Source of the DNA: Acanthochlamys bracteata
Taxonomy: Eukaryota; Streptophyta; Magnoliopsida; Pandanales; Velloziaceae
Assembly (NCBI GenBank): GCA_019914995.1
Contig: CM034132.1
Location: 8,922,662 to 8,986,661, forward strand
DNA length: 64,000 nt
Direction of reading: 5' to 3'
The notes below the pieces were generated by a model that was not told the origin of the DNA, made no database searches, and saw only the letters and a program-made list of their open reading frames with translations. This document shows positions 1 to 13,700 of the stretch, piece by piece; position 1 is the stretch's first letter, and each line of letters opens with the position of its first letter. Position numbers and translations under genes: made by a program.

Positions 1-2838
1 TCAGCACGACTACTGTTCTGACACCTTGCTCTCTACTGAAATTAGTCTAGAGAGAGCAGAAAAAATAAGCACATTTAAGTGCGTATTTCAAATACTGATA
101 ATTAAATTTTATAAAATATAAAATTAAAATTAAAAATTTTGAAAATAAAATAAAAATAAAAATTAATATTTATATTTCAATAATTTTTAAAAATATATTA
201 AAAATTAGAAATATATTTATATTAAAAATATATAAATATAAACATTAAAATTAAAATTAAAATTTTGCATATAAAAAAAATTTTTAAATTTTTTATATAA
301 TTAAAATATATAAACAGTTTAGAACTTAAAATTTATTGAGATAACAAAAAAATTACGAGCGTTTGTATTTTCATTCAAAATAAAAATTTTGCAAAAAAAT
401 TTTTGGTTTGCGATTTCAAACAAGTTCAATTTTTTTTGTTGAAAAAAAAAATATTAGAGGAACGGTGATCCGATTTGACCCGTTAATAAATCAACTCTGG
501 ACCCAGAAGTGATTCAGGTCGGGTCAAGTCAAAAGTCAAAATTATATTTTGTGTGCTTTTTCTTTTTTATTTTCTTAGTATGTCATGCGCACACAATTTT
601 GTATTTATTTACATCTCACCCACTAACATCAAAGTTTTTTAATAAATTATTAGAAGATAGCTGGTACGCTCTGGACGTGTTTATCTTAAAATAAATTTTA
701 TTTTTTTTAAAGTAATTTTTAAAAATTTAAATATTTATAAAACTAAATTTTATATTTATTTTATACTGAAAATTTACTTAAAAATTAAATTTTAAAATAA
801 ACTTTTGATAGAAATAAATTTTATTATTTTGTATTAAAAATAGAGATTTAAAAAATAAATTAATATTGAAAGTAATATTTTAATTAAAGATTATTTTTGC
901 CGGAAATATGATGCTAATCAAATTATTCAATTCTCCGTTGCCACTGACTTGCTTGACTTCTCATTTTTTGAATGCATGTTCGTCGAAAGATGGTTTTTCT
1001 AACACAAAAAAATGCAGCAATATTAAATGACTAAAATTTTTGTGATAACTTATGTTGACCCTTATGCTTTTCTGTTTTTAAAAAAAAATCCATCATTCGT
1101 TTTCTAACATTCTTCACGTAACATTTTTGAGCTGCAAGACGCGCTTGATTGAATTTAATAGTGCTTATAAAATATAATTTTTTTAAAATAAAAATATTTT
1201 TATTTTTTATTTTTAAAAAAATAATTAAGATATGTAATAAAAATTTTTACTATATAAAATTTTTTTATTTTTTTTAAATTTTTAAATAAAATTTTTAAAT
1301 AATTATAAAATATATAATAAAAATATAAATTAAAAAAATTAAAAAAACGTTTGAAAAATACAATCCCAAACGTCTCCCTAATAAAAGCTTTTTGTAATAA
1401 ACATTTTTTAGAATGTTTGAAAGTGCTTGCTTTATTTTAAAAAAATTACATATGTTATAATAAATTTTATACAATGTTTAATTTTAAAAATTAAAATACA
1501 AATAAATTATATTATATAATCTATATATATATATAATTTTTATTTTTAGAATTAAATTTATTTTTTGAAAGCTCTAAATAAATTCTATTTAAAAAAATTT
1601 TTTAAGCACTTTTAAATATTTTCAAAGTAGACGAAAGATCAATGACGTACGAAGATTTCACACAATTTTGATTTTCTATAAAGAAAAGTTAGGTTTACAT
1701 ATCCTTTAGATTTAGTTGTTTCGGCAAAAAATTATATTTATAAATCACTTTAAATAAAAAATAAATATAAAAAATTAATTCAATTTTTTCGGCTGGAAAC
1801 TGCACTTTCAACACTCATATTTAAAATAAAAAAAAAGTTTCAAATTTAATTTTAATATAAATTAATTTATTTTTACCGATCACTCTTTTAAATAATTAAT
1901 TTTTTAAAACTCACTTTTAAAATTTCAATTTCAACTAGTAAACATACCCTGAGATGCAAAGATAGCTATGACAATACTAACAATAAAGTACAAACAAAAA
2001 GGAGTTGACGAACAATTTGCGCAACAGCATGAACTACTCCAAGTCGCCCAAAAACTTGTGAGATATTTGATAGTATTTATAAAATAAAGCTTTTATAAAC
2101 TAAAAATTTTTTAAAAAATAAGTTCAAGTTTTTAGATTAAAAAATAAATTAAATTATATATATATATATATAAATTTTATAATAAATAACTTTTTGTAAT
2201 TTCTTAACTTTTATAAAAAAATTTCGTATACTAGAGAAACTTTCTTCAAAACTATAATATTTATTTAGAATAATAAGTAATTCACCGCAATGCCAAACGT
2301 ATCTTTCAGCTGACCATAGAAAATGAGAAACGCGTAACCTCTTGGTAAGACCGTACAAGACATTCCACTGCAAGCATTCTTGACAACACAACCAAGATGA
2401 ATATAACCACATGGTACAGGTTACAACAAAGAACATAACTATGCTCAAAAGAAGACCATAGTTCATTTACCAAGCACACGCTCGCACTCTTTCACGTTAC
2501 ATACAACAGAGCGAGCTCTGATATAAAAACAAAATGTTTTTTCATGCATGTAAGGCAGAATATGACATAAACATTACAGCCACCCTTATGTTTAAATTAC
2601 AATATGTGCTTGTCTTGCCTGGTTACAGCAGCAGAACTGCACTTGATTTCTCATTACTTGAAATGAAAAAAGAACACCGAAGCCGCTTAAAAATATATCT
2701 TTGAAAACCTGAGTCTAAAAGTTGAACTGATAGTATGTTTAAAAAAGAAATTCTACACCCTCCTAAACCCTCTCCAGGTCTTCTCTTGCTCTGTGCGCCC
2801 TGTCACTCTTTGACAGATTCTAGAAGAGCGAGCGATAC
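1..2838. other. A+T-rich intergenic DNA
   Basis: No convincing gene is seen. Long poly-A/T-rich stretches contain a short TA microsatellite near 2155-2173. Near 669 there is a GGACGTGTTTATC motif resembling the termini of the MITEs found elsewhere in this window, but I could not find a matching right end. The last few hundred bases are probably the 3' UTR and downstream region of the minus-strand TMEM214-like gene. Confidence 0.6.
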
Positions 2839-5800
2839 TTACTTGGACTTAGGAACGTTAAGCATAACAAGGAGTTCTTTGAAGGCCATTGACTCCAGCT
2901 GCGGGGCCATAATCAAAGCACCTGCAGCAACCGCAAGTGTGAGGGTGACGATCCCACACTTTGCACAGCCAAAGCCCCTGCTTAATCTGGATAAAAGAGT
3001 CTTGCAATACTTGTCTGCATCTGCAATTGCTGCATGATGACTAGTATCATCATCACTTGAAAGAACTTCAGCATTCTGTAACAGAAACATCACAAGTTTT
3101 CAGGAATATACAAAAGAAAGCTTGTAAGATGAACATATATCACAGAAATTAAAACCACCCAAATACCTTTTCTCGTAGACGTTTAAGCGTCTCCTTCAAG
3201 TTATCAGGAGAGAGTTTTGTAGAGAATATTTTCCACTCATTACATAGCTTGTGGAGAACAGCAACACTAGCAGCAACGTTACCCAAATGAAGTTTTTCCT
3301 GGTGCCAAAACCATGATTCTAAGTAACCAAGTATAAAACTAACTTTGTTCATATTAAGGGATATGGTCAGATATGATTTAACTTCCGCACCCATTGCCGA
3401 TAACAGTCAGCATTCTGGGTTAAACACCAAATGAAGACATCAGTTGCTTCTCCAGTTAATTCTGGGTTATCTGCAAATACGAATCATCTTCATGAAATCT
3501 GCATCAACTTTTGCTAAAGCCAACAGGCAAATAATGACAAAAAAGGGCAGTAGCTCCAAGTATATCTTGTGACTTACTTTCCTGTAAGGATTTAACTGTA
3601 AGGGGTAGAAGTTGCTGGGAAGCTTGTTTAGTTGTTTTTGTGCCAGGAGAACCTGCTAGAGCTAGCTCTTTGAGGAAAGGATATACCGACTCAAACCTTT
3701 CAGTAGCCTGCAAAGAGAATATGTTTCCTTTAAAGAACATTAAGTTAAAGCAATAACTACAAGAAATCATGAAACCATTAATGTAAAACCTTGACTCTAG
3801 ATGAGGATGCAGGAAAAGTAGCCCTCATTAGTAGATCCAAAGCAGAAGGTGGTATCACGCGTTCCCCCTTTCTAACAGCACCATTTAGTAAAACAGGACG
3901 AGCCTTTGGTCCAGATAATATTCTGCATTTAAGAGAGAATTGAGACATACATGTAAGAACCGAACTCGAACTTTTAAATTTCCAAAGCATACCTCTCAAC
4001 TAGCTGCAAGATCAAGTCCCGAGCTTGTGGATTATTCCCCAACTTTCCACTGATTGAAGGCAACAAGAAATGTGCCCATATATACATCCCAACAACCAGA
4101 TCACCCTGGGAAGCCTATAGTAAACATATGTTTCATCAGTTTAAGTGAACTGACATGCAAAAAGTATACTTTATAAGTTCAAAGATGTGATCAACAAAAA
4201 AGATATGCTACCTGAGCAACAGTCCATATAATAATTGGAAGCTTTTCTAGTCCTTGAAATTTGGGGTTTTCCCTCAATTTAGGTAAAAGAGTAATCAATA
4301 CATCAGGCTTTCTCCTTAATGTCATCGCCAAAACGACAAATATTGCAACCTGGTGTTCACAAAATCAATTAACAGGATTAGCAAAACTTGTTCAAAACAC
4401 ATAAGAGGAGGGAAAATCTTAATAAATCCTGCAAAAAAAGGCCACCATACTTTTTTCATAAAAGATGTACCACCATCAAGCACATCAATAAGCTGTCATA
4501 ACATCATCATATGCTACAGTAATGATGAATGTATCCACTCAGGAAGATTAAGTATACACTTTAATTAATTACTTCTTTAAAAGCCCTTTAGTAGTTCAAC
4601 AGTTAATTTTGTGAATACTCAGTATTTCACTGTATATCTGAGGAGATTCAGCTGGAGAGCAACGATACCGAAGAGAAGTCAAGAGGTTGTATCCTCTGCA
4701 TTTGTTGGCTTGACTTGGACAGGGTTATGGTATTGACTGGGTAATAAAAATAGGTGCATGAAATTTTTCTAATCACTTATATCAAATGTGTCCAAGGTCT
4801 TCATTATAAAATCAACACCAACAAGCAGTAAATACTGATTTCCAATGCCTTATTCAGTTTAACATCTCTTCAGCCTTTAAGGTATTATGCTGATGAATGT
4901 CAAACCTCAGCTTATTAACTAGCTGCGATTCAATGCTTTCATGTTCTGGCGAAACAACGGCCTTTACAACCACAGGTCCTGAAAGAGGGAGAAAGAGAAG
5001 GGGGAAAAAGCATTTCATGAAGCCAGAGCTACTAACTCCAATGTAATGAAGATCCAGGGAGAACAAAGCATGAGATTTAACCCCAAAAAAATTCACGTTC
5101 AGATGGAATTTCAAGGGTTTTATGCGTGGTAGACAACTAGCGTGAATGAGAATATTTAAATTATCATATATATTGATAGATTTGCCTAGAAACTACGAAG
5201 ATAACCAATTACTGAGGGTGAGAGAAAAATAATCTCAGAACATTGACAATTTTTAACTAGTCCGCCAGTTATTTTAATATATTGACTGGCACCAGGGAAT
5301 TCAATCCAAGTCACTGAACAACATATACAAACAATATTCAGTTGCAGCACCTTTACCTGACCCTTTGATGAAGGCTGTGATGCAGCTTTTTTGGAAGCCT
5401 TTGCAGCTGTTTGATGACTTGTCAAATCCACAAGGATGCTATCCAAACACCACAATACAAAATCACCAAGAGCCTCAACAGGTCTTTGAGAAATCCAGTT
5501 AGTGGAGGTCTTATAAACAGTATCAGAGATATGAGACAGAGGAATCTGCCAGGAGAGATAAAGGAGACAGTCAAACTTCTCAATATGCAAGCACTAAATC
5601 TGTTGAATTCTATTATTATTACATAAGTATGGTAGGACAATAATTACAAATATAAACAGGTAAATTTTCAGCATACAGATAGTTTAACCATCATCGATGA
5701 TCATCTATAACAACTGCCGCAAGTACATCCCTAGGACAGAAGAAAAAAACATCATCGAGAAAAGAAAAAAAAGGCTCTGAAGATTCCTTGAGAAGCTTAG

Positions 5801-7760
5801 ACGAGCTCCCACTGGGGAACAACAAGAAATATGTACCAAAGTTGCCTCTTAAGCAGAAAGCAGGGTTATAGTGAACAACACTTTAACAGGCTAATTAAAA
5901 CATGAACACATGCGATTAATAATATGAAAGACTTCGTTACACAAAACCTTATCTAGGATTCAAGTAGATAAAAATGCCACACCTGATCCTAAGTGCCACG
6001 CCTTATGTAGACTTTGATATAAACATAATAAAATGCTCACCCTTTCAGTAAGGCTGATAATGAATCTAATCAATCTATTCCACAATGAGACCACTCCACA
6101 CAGGAGTTTAACCACAATTGCATCAAGGTGGTAACTGCGGTAGATGGCCAGAGGGATGGAAGTGATTGAAGAAACATGGTATAATAAGACTTTCAGGAAA
6201 CTTATATGGCCAATTTCAAACAGAGATATTGAACAGCCTCTGGAACAGGAGAAATGGTGGAATGAGCAGAAATGGAGGCTAGATGTCTTTAATCCAATGA
6301 AAAAAAGAAATGTCAAGAAAGCTGTCTAGAATGTAAACTAGCATAGCCGTAAATTGTTATTTGAACATTAAATAAACACGCTTATATTCAGGGCAAAAGA
6401 AAATTACGTTCGTCAAAGCTGAAGAACGTTCGTCAAATCTTAAGTGTATAAAATGATTCCTTCACAATGACCAGGACCTTCCACTTCCCAACCCACCCTT
6501 CCAACTCACCAGTAAATTTGAAAGGTAGCCAGGAAATGTAAATTTCTACACTAAAAACCAGCAGATTAATTATTAAACTCACATCGACAATCTTGGCAAC
6601 AGGTGATTCCTTAAACATCTTCGTCCATGGAAATTGTGAAGCGCTCACGGAAGCAAAAGCTCTACCAAAGTAGTCAGCAAACCGCATGAGCTGGATGTTA
6701 GGCTGCGTTTCATATGATCCCTGCCAGAATAAGCAAGAACAGCAATTATATTCAAAGTCTACAAGTAAATAGTACTTGAAAATACAACATGGATCCATCA
6801 TATATCAATTAGATGGTTTTGAACACTTAACAGCTCACAATGTTGAGAAAGGCAACATAAGCGCAATTACAAATCCAAATTTCAGGTAATTGGCTTTTAA
6901 GATATCGTACTAATTAGCTTTAAAACGACAGATCACTATTTCAACGAGAGTTAGAAATGTTAGATCAACTGAGAAAGGCACAACCATCCAATTTAAAAAA
7001 AAAAAAAGATTTCTAACTAATCACCTTACCAAACTAGGTATTAATACGAAAACAGCAAATCAATATCTCAGATTAAGGTTTCAAAACATGCTCAAACAAC
7101 AATAGCAAAGATTTAGATGTAAATTAGCATTCAAATCAGCACCAATTTCTATCAATGAACTTTCAAAACGGGTGATTCTGTTAACCCCAAATTCAGATTT
7201 CAATAAAAACAACCAACTACTAAATCAATAATAATAAAAAAAACAACTGCACCACGATCACTTACCGTAACTTCAGCAAGGAAAGAAGCTAGATCCGAAG
7301 CATCAATCTTCGACGCGGCTTCTGCAACAGTAACCTTCGGCTTCTTCGGTTTCTTCTGCTTCACCCTCTTCGTCTCCGTAGCCGCCGCACCGTTCTCCCT
7401 CCCTTCTCCATCACTACCATCATCAGAATCTTCATTTCCAACATCGGCACCCTTCGATCTAATCGGTCCACCAACGACCGTCACGTTAGCGCCCGCCGCC
7501 GCAGCTTGCTCGGCTTCGATCGCTTTACGGCGTTCGATTCCCTTTTGTTCTATAGACGCGAAAACATTATTAGTCCCACCATTAACAGCCACCGAGTGTT
7601 TCCGGTGATCACCGCCGGCTGTTACCGGCTGTTTCCTGTTTCTCTTGCTAACAACCTTCTGCCACCCGTGGTTGTTGTTTCCGCTGCTACCGGTGGAAGA
7701 ACTGGCAAGGGAACTTTCGTCATTATCGAACCCGATCGCGTGGTATCGTTCTTCTTCCAT
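2839..7760 (-). CDS. TMEM214-like (DUF2359) ER membrane protein, 10 exons
   Basis: Joining minus-strand exons 7760-7266, 6720-6583, 5545-5357, 4349-4212, 4114-3993, 3922-3790, 3707-3578, 3470-3391, 3298-3167 and 3075-2839 gives an uninterrupted 597-residue protein. Every junction has GT/AG and the phases agree. The N-terminus (1-165) is low-complexity, charged and basic (KQKKPKKPK); the middle is helical with conserved stretches such as NGAVRKGERVIPP. One hydrophobic segment lies near 558-577 (GIVTLTLAVAAGALIM), so the protein probably has a C-terminal membrane anchor. Length and order match plant relatives of animal TMEM214 (DUF2359; Arabidopsis At1g23170/At1g70770 type, from memory). Animal TMEM214 is an ER protein linked to ER-stress-induced apoptosis; the plant role is not established. 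The start is the first ATG after a CT-rich leader. Confidence 0.88.
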
Positions 7761-8060
7761 GGCTGTGCTCTGGTTTTTCTCTACAGAGATGAGAAAGAAA
7801 ATATTTTAAAAGAGACAAAAATAAGTTTAAGAAATTTAGCGAAGGGAGAGAGAAGCGAGTATGGGGGTCTGGGTGGGTGCAGTTTTTCTCTGTCGTGCGA
7901 GAGAGGAAACAGGAAACCAAAACGCGATAGACGGCTGTGATTCCTTCTTGAGTTGGGGACCACAAGGATTGGCTTTTCACTCTGTACTGCAGTTTCTTTT
8001 TCTTCACCTCTTCGGTTATTCCCTTTATAAACATTTTTCTTTCTAAGTTTATTTTTCTAA
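7761..8060 (-). promoter_or_regulatory. Leader and proximal promoter of the TMEM214-like gene
   Basis: Read on the minus strand, the region upstream of the ATG is rich in CT and AG runs, typical of a plant 5' UTR. Overlapping open frames on both strands here look like chance. No distinctive transcription-factor site was recognised, so the limits are approximate. Confidence 0.4.
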
Positions 8061-8449
8061 TCAGATCCAAGACGAAGGACAGAGAATGAAGCGCCCACCC
8101 ACGAAGACACGCTTTAATTCTATTGAATTAAACGACGAAAATGAAGCTTACTGAATTTTCATTGAAGGCGGGATGGGATCACTGGATAACTGAAGATTAA
8201 CCTGCTTATCATTGACTGAATGAAGTGAAAGCTGGATTGCCGGAGTTGTTTTATTCTACACAGGAGACGAGAAAAGGCAGAAGTAAATTAAAGATAGAAA
8301 TTTGTAAAGATCCCATGAAATCACAGTAGAGCTTCAGTAGGAGTGGCATGGCCGAAGAGCTAGAATTTAAAAAGAAAAAAAGGTAAAGAAAGCCAAGAGA
8401 TGTTAAAATTTTATGAGAATAAGCTATTTAACTTTTTAGTAGGGTGACA

Positions 8450-9205
8450 ATTTGAATTAATAAATCACTTTTAAATTAATTTATTTAATAAATAGATTAA
8501 ATTTATATAATTTTAATTTAATTTATTAATTTATACGAATCAAAATTATTAATTATAATTCAATTTATATAAAATTAATTTATTAATAATTAAAATTATT
8601 AATTATTAATTATATATTTTAAATTTGAATGAAATTATAAAATAGTCTGAATTAATTTATCGATATTTTTATAAAACGATATGATGAGTGTTCTTCAAGA
8701 TATATATTTTTTAATATCTTCATCGATTTTTATAATATTCTAAAAAAATTTTATATATTTAAAAATATGTGATAATAGTTAAAATTTTATGATTGTAAAA
8801 TATAATACTAATTTTGATAAAATTTGGTAAATATAATTACTGACAAAATTTGATAAAATTTTTAATATAATTCAACTTTGTTATTAAGAAATAGTTATAT
8901 AGAATAATATTGATAATATTATAATTTTTATCTTACACTATTTTTATTAAAATATAAAAATAAATAGTTAATTATAAATATAATATAATTTAATAAATTA
9001 TAAATTATTATTATTAATTTCTTTTTTATATTCAAAAGTTTATTATACGTAAGAAAAAATAAATAAATTAATAAATTAACATCAGATAGATCAAAATCAA
9101 TCTATTTAATAATTTAATTTAAATTCGTTCAATTTTGAAATTTAATTTAAATTAAATAAATTAATTTTAGATTTAATTTTTTAAACGGATAATATATTGC
9201 CATTC
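8450..9205. repeat. A+T-rich repeat, copy 1 of a ~0.77-kb family
   Basis: The block starts with GGGTGACAATTTGAATTA and ends at ATATTGCCATTCAT. Its reverse complement resembles the element at 17249-18023. Both carry the same motifs in opposite order: a TCATCGATTTTTAT / TTAATATCT stretch, then a run around AAAATTTTATGATTGTAAA, then an alternating AATTATTAATAAT tract. The termini resemble the GGGTGGCAA-type ends common in degenerate plant elements. No clear target-site duplication is visible, and the ends are approximate. Confidence 0.5.
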
Positions 9206-9781
9206 ATATTTTTCATATACATGTAATTCAGTAATTGTATCTAAGTTTTACGTAACTCTACCTCTTTCCGAATTAATTTTTAAGGTAAGTCCCATTTGCT
9301 TTACCATATTAGCAATTTTAAGTTCAGAAATAGAAACTGGACTTTTGTACAATTATTCCTCGAAACAATCAGACAAAAGGACCAACAACCACTGGGGCCT
9401 ATTACTCTAAAAATAACTAGTGGGGCCCATTAATCGAACGTATCTATTAATAAGCTAGCCAGCTAATTTCAAGAGCCTATGCTTGCTAACAGATGTCTCT
9501 CTCTGCAACGTTCTTATCCATGAATCCGAAACGAATGAAGAAAACGTGAAAAAGGTTAGCGTAATATTTCGAATTTAGTAGTCCGATTTTCTACTCCGAC
9601 TATGAGAAAATGAATTGCTCGACACCAACTCTCTCACTTTTCTGAAACTTTGCAAATGAAGGCCCAAAATAACTTATTTATTAAATAACGGGTCGTGCTT
9701 CTTGCTTTGTTAATTAGGTCCTGTTAAAAGTAGCCATGCAATGGCTTTCACTTTTAATTTTTTTATTTAGGTTCCACTATA

Positions 9782-10027
9782 GGCGTGTTTATCTTGATAA
9801 AAAAATAGATAAAATAAATTTTTTAAAACTTACTTAAAAAAATTAAATTAAAAATTAAAAATATTTAATAAAAAATAAAATTATATATTAATATAATATT
9901 TATAGTAAGTTTTAAAAATAAATTTAAAAAAATTTATTAATAAAAAATTTTATTTTAATTTTTGTATCTATTTTATATTGAAAGTAAATTTAAAAAAAAT
10001 AAATTTGAGATGTTAGTAAACACACCC
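9782..10027. mobile_element. Tourist-like MITE (246 bp)
   Basis: The ends form an imperfect terminal inverted repeat, GGCGTGTTTAT on the left and the complement of GTAAACACACCC on the right, flanked on both sides by TATA. The interior is A+T-rich and non-coding. Size, terminus and short T/A target site match the other MITEs in this window. Confidence 0.65.
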
Positions 10028-10712
10028 TATAAAAAATATATAGACAGTGCAGTATCAAAAAAATATAATATTAGTTCACACATTATGTAAAATTTGATAA
10101 AAAATTTAAATGTTTTGTAAAAATAAAATTTGATAAAAGATAAAATTTGAAACTAAAATTTAATATATTATAAAATACGTAAAGTAAATTTTAAAATAAA
10201 ATATTAATAAAAATTTTATACTGATAATTAAAATATATGAAGTAGTTTGAATTTTAAATCCAATGAAGAAAGTTAACTTCAGTTATATTAAAGCACGTCT
10301 TTTACTTCAGAATTTTATTTATTTTAACATAATTTACCATTTTTCTCAAAGGATAAGTACTTTCTAAACCATTTTTCTTATTTTTTTAGTTACTCAGTTA
10401 CCTTAAGTAATCTTAAACAGTGTCAAAACTATAAACAAGGCCTTATATTGCAAATTAAAATCTCTGTCCTTGAATTCATGAAGTTCACTGGAAGCAAACC
10501 CGACTCTATCTCCATCAACAGTTCACAAAACAAAAATTTTTAATAATGCTCGATTTTCACCAAAGTTTAAGAATTTGTTCATCAAAATTTCGCTCAAGTT
10601 TGAAAACATTCAGAGCAATCCATCGAGTCAATTTTTTTGTTCATTTGAAAGATTGATTGAAGAATTTCTTCGTGATTGATTGATTATATATTCGTTTCGA
10701 CTTCAAGTACTG

Positions 10713-13700
10713 ATGGCGATGATGAACAAGACAAGAGACATAATAGAAGGATTGGTTCGTGAAGGATCGTTCAAATGGCCGGCGCTCGGCAGGCGAACAT
10801 CGTTTGAAGACGAATTCGAAGAGATGAAAACCTCGCCGTCCGGTCGCCGTAAATGGATCTCCGATCTCTCACCGATCGCTAATGTTATCGTTGCTAGATG
10901 TTCTCGGTAACGCTTTGGATTTCATTCTCTGTCAATATTGCGTAGATTTATAGTTTGGTTTTGAAATTGTCAGCTAGGGTTTTCATTGAGCTTAGTTTTG
11001 ATTAGGTGATTGGTGAAGTAATAGTTGGTGTGATTCTCTGATTCGTTAATATTATCCAATTAGTTATTATATAATGTTGAACTTCTTTGAAATGAGTTTT
11101 TAATTATAATTTTTACTTTTATCATTGCACAGTTTGAACGCATGACTGTTTGATTGTTGATACCTGTGAGTTTGGATTGCGTAAATGAAAAGAAGAGAAC
11201 TTGGTTTCTTTTTGTATCGATTCTTGGTTTTACGTGGTAGCATATGACGAAGTGAAGAGAACTTGGTTTCTTTTTGTAAACCGATTCTTGGTTTTACATG
11301 GTAGAATATACTGTAGCACTCTCTAGGAATTATTTCATAGCTTGTTCATTTGATAGGAATTAGTGTTAATTCTATTGAGGATTTTCCTCAGTCTTATCCA
11401 AGTTTAAATCTTTGAAGGTGAAAATTATTAAAAAGTTCAAGTTTATAAGAATGAGCACAAAAATTGATCATAGAAAGAGAAACATATATAATTTGTTCAG
11501 GAAGTGGAGCTAATGCAATACTGATTCCAGAATAGAGGTCTTGGACAATTTAGGACCTTTCTACTTTTCCTGAGTCATGTTATGTCCTTTGTTAGAAGCC
11601 ATTTATTTTTTGCAGTAAGTAACCTTTTCCTCTATGTTATATACCCTTGAAACCTGCTGTAGGATTCTTGACTTCTCCATGGATGATCTACAACATAACT
11701 TTGAGATGGCAGCATCTGAGCCTGTAAAGAATCCATCAAACTACGCAAGAAACTTTCTGGAGTATTGCTGCTTCAGGGCACTTGCTGTATCCACTCAAAT
11801 CACTGGCCATCTTGCTGATAAGACCTTTCGGCGTCTTACATTTGACATGATGTTGGCTTGGGAAGCTCCTTCTGCTGCAAGCCAGCTCACAATTAAGGTG
11901 AGGTTAGCCCCGTCCTTTTGGAGTAAGTTGAGTATCATTTTAAAGAAGTCCTGCCTAGGGTTCTTGCATATTTATAGTCCTTGAGCTATATTGTAATCCC
12001 ACTTTTTTATAATCTTTGTTATGATTGTTGTTATATTTCTTTCAGGTGGACAAGGAAAACACTGTGAGATTAGAGGCTTTTTCTCGAATAGCACCTGCAA
12101 TTCCAACAATTGCAGATGTGATTACCTGCTCCAATCTTTTCGAGGTTCTTACAAATTCCACTGGGGGTCTACTTACTTTTGCAATCTATGACAAGTACCT
12201 TGGAGGATTAGACAGGTTGTTTGTTGCGAGTCACTTTGACGTGTCTGTTCTCAGAAAAAGTTAATGGCTATCTTAGTTATTTATCCTTTAATTCTCTTCT
12301 TCATGATACAAAATCTTAGAGATGCACGCAGATGTGGGTCCTTTAACACCTACATATTTTTTGCTCTATTTGATACAGTAAAAAATTGGCAAATAAGATT
12401 AGATCATGATATTAGGGTGGAGGGTCATTCATTTAAAGTCATGTATTTTTCAATTGAAATAAAAAATTGTAAGTGAACTAATAGCGGTAATAGAATGCTT
12501 GGAAGTGGATTGTATGAGTGACATAGACCGTTGCAGATATGTACGCAATTTAAAACCTTACTTTTGGAAAGCACAAATGTTATTGCAAGTTGCAGGCAGG
12601 AGGAATGTAGTTGAAAGAATGGTACGTGGCATAACAACAGTCTCCATTATCTTGTTTTATAGATAGAAGGAGAATTGCTAAGATGATTTTAGCACTTGTA
12701 CCTTTTCGCGACGAATAAGTTCCTACAATTTTGATTCTTTTCCTTGCATACAGGACAATAAAGAAAATGAAGACTCAAACAGAATCTTCTCTTCTTTCGG
12801 GGGTTCGTTTAGGTCGAAAGGAAAGGATTCTTGAGGTGGATGGAACGTTAACTACCCAACCAGTGCTTGAGCATATAGGGATATCAACATGGCCCGGTAA
12901 GTTAATGGTCAAGCTGGTGTATAATATGTGGCTATGCAGTCTGTACATTCATGCGATGCTTCGTGAGAATCAGCTAATGATGATCCTTGGTGTTGCTATA
13001 CATCTTCCAGATTTTCATATTTGCATGCTAGGTTCTCATTGTTCAATTTGTCAACTGCAGGAAGATTGACACTGACAGATCATGCTCTGTATTTTGAAGC
13101 TTTACGAGTTGTGACTTACGATAAGCCAAAGGTGTATGACTTGGCGGATGACTTAAAACAGGTCCTCAAACCTGAGTTGACTGGACCATGGGGTTCACGA
13201 CTATTTGACAAGGCGGTTATGTACAAATCCGTGTCCATGTAAGGCTTTTTTTCATCTTTTATGTTTCCACTGTGATGGTTAACTCTGCTGCCAATCCATT
13301 GTCATTATTATCCGCATAAATAGATGGTGAATAAACTGGATGGATTGGTAGTGTTTTTTTCTTCCCTCTTCCTCCTTTTTCTTCTTCTTTTGCTTTATGA
13401 CAAGAACTCTTTATGAATTCACAAGAATCTGATTCTCAGTACTACTTTTGTAGATCAGAACCAGTTATTATGGAATTTCCTGAGCTCGGCGGTCATTCCC
13501 GTCGCGATTATTGGTTGGCTATTCTAAGAGAAGTTCATTACGCCCATAGATTTATTAGAAAGTTCCAGATAGCAGGAGTTGAGAAGGAAGAAACACTATC
13601 AAGAGCTGTTTTGGGGATCCTGCGGTTGCAAGCTCTTCAAGACTTAAATAGTTCTCTGCCACTTCGGTTTGAGGAACTTCTCATGTTCAATCTTTGTGAT

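Noticed and set aside
4854..5114. Minus-strand open frame with a protein-like stretch (GPVVVKAVVSPEHESIE)
   Set aside because: It lies between exons 3 and 4 of the TMEM214-like gene. Splicing it in would break the frame, and exon 3 joins exon 4 perfectly without it.
7506..8070. Overlapping open frames on both strands around the TMEM214-like start
   Set aside because: These are antisense or leader shadows of the real first exon, without family resemblance or splice support.
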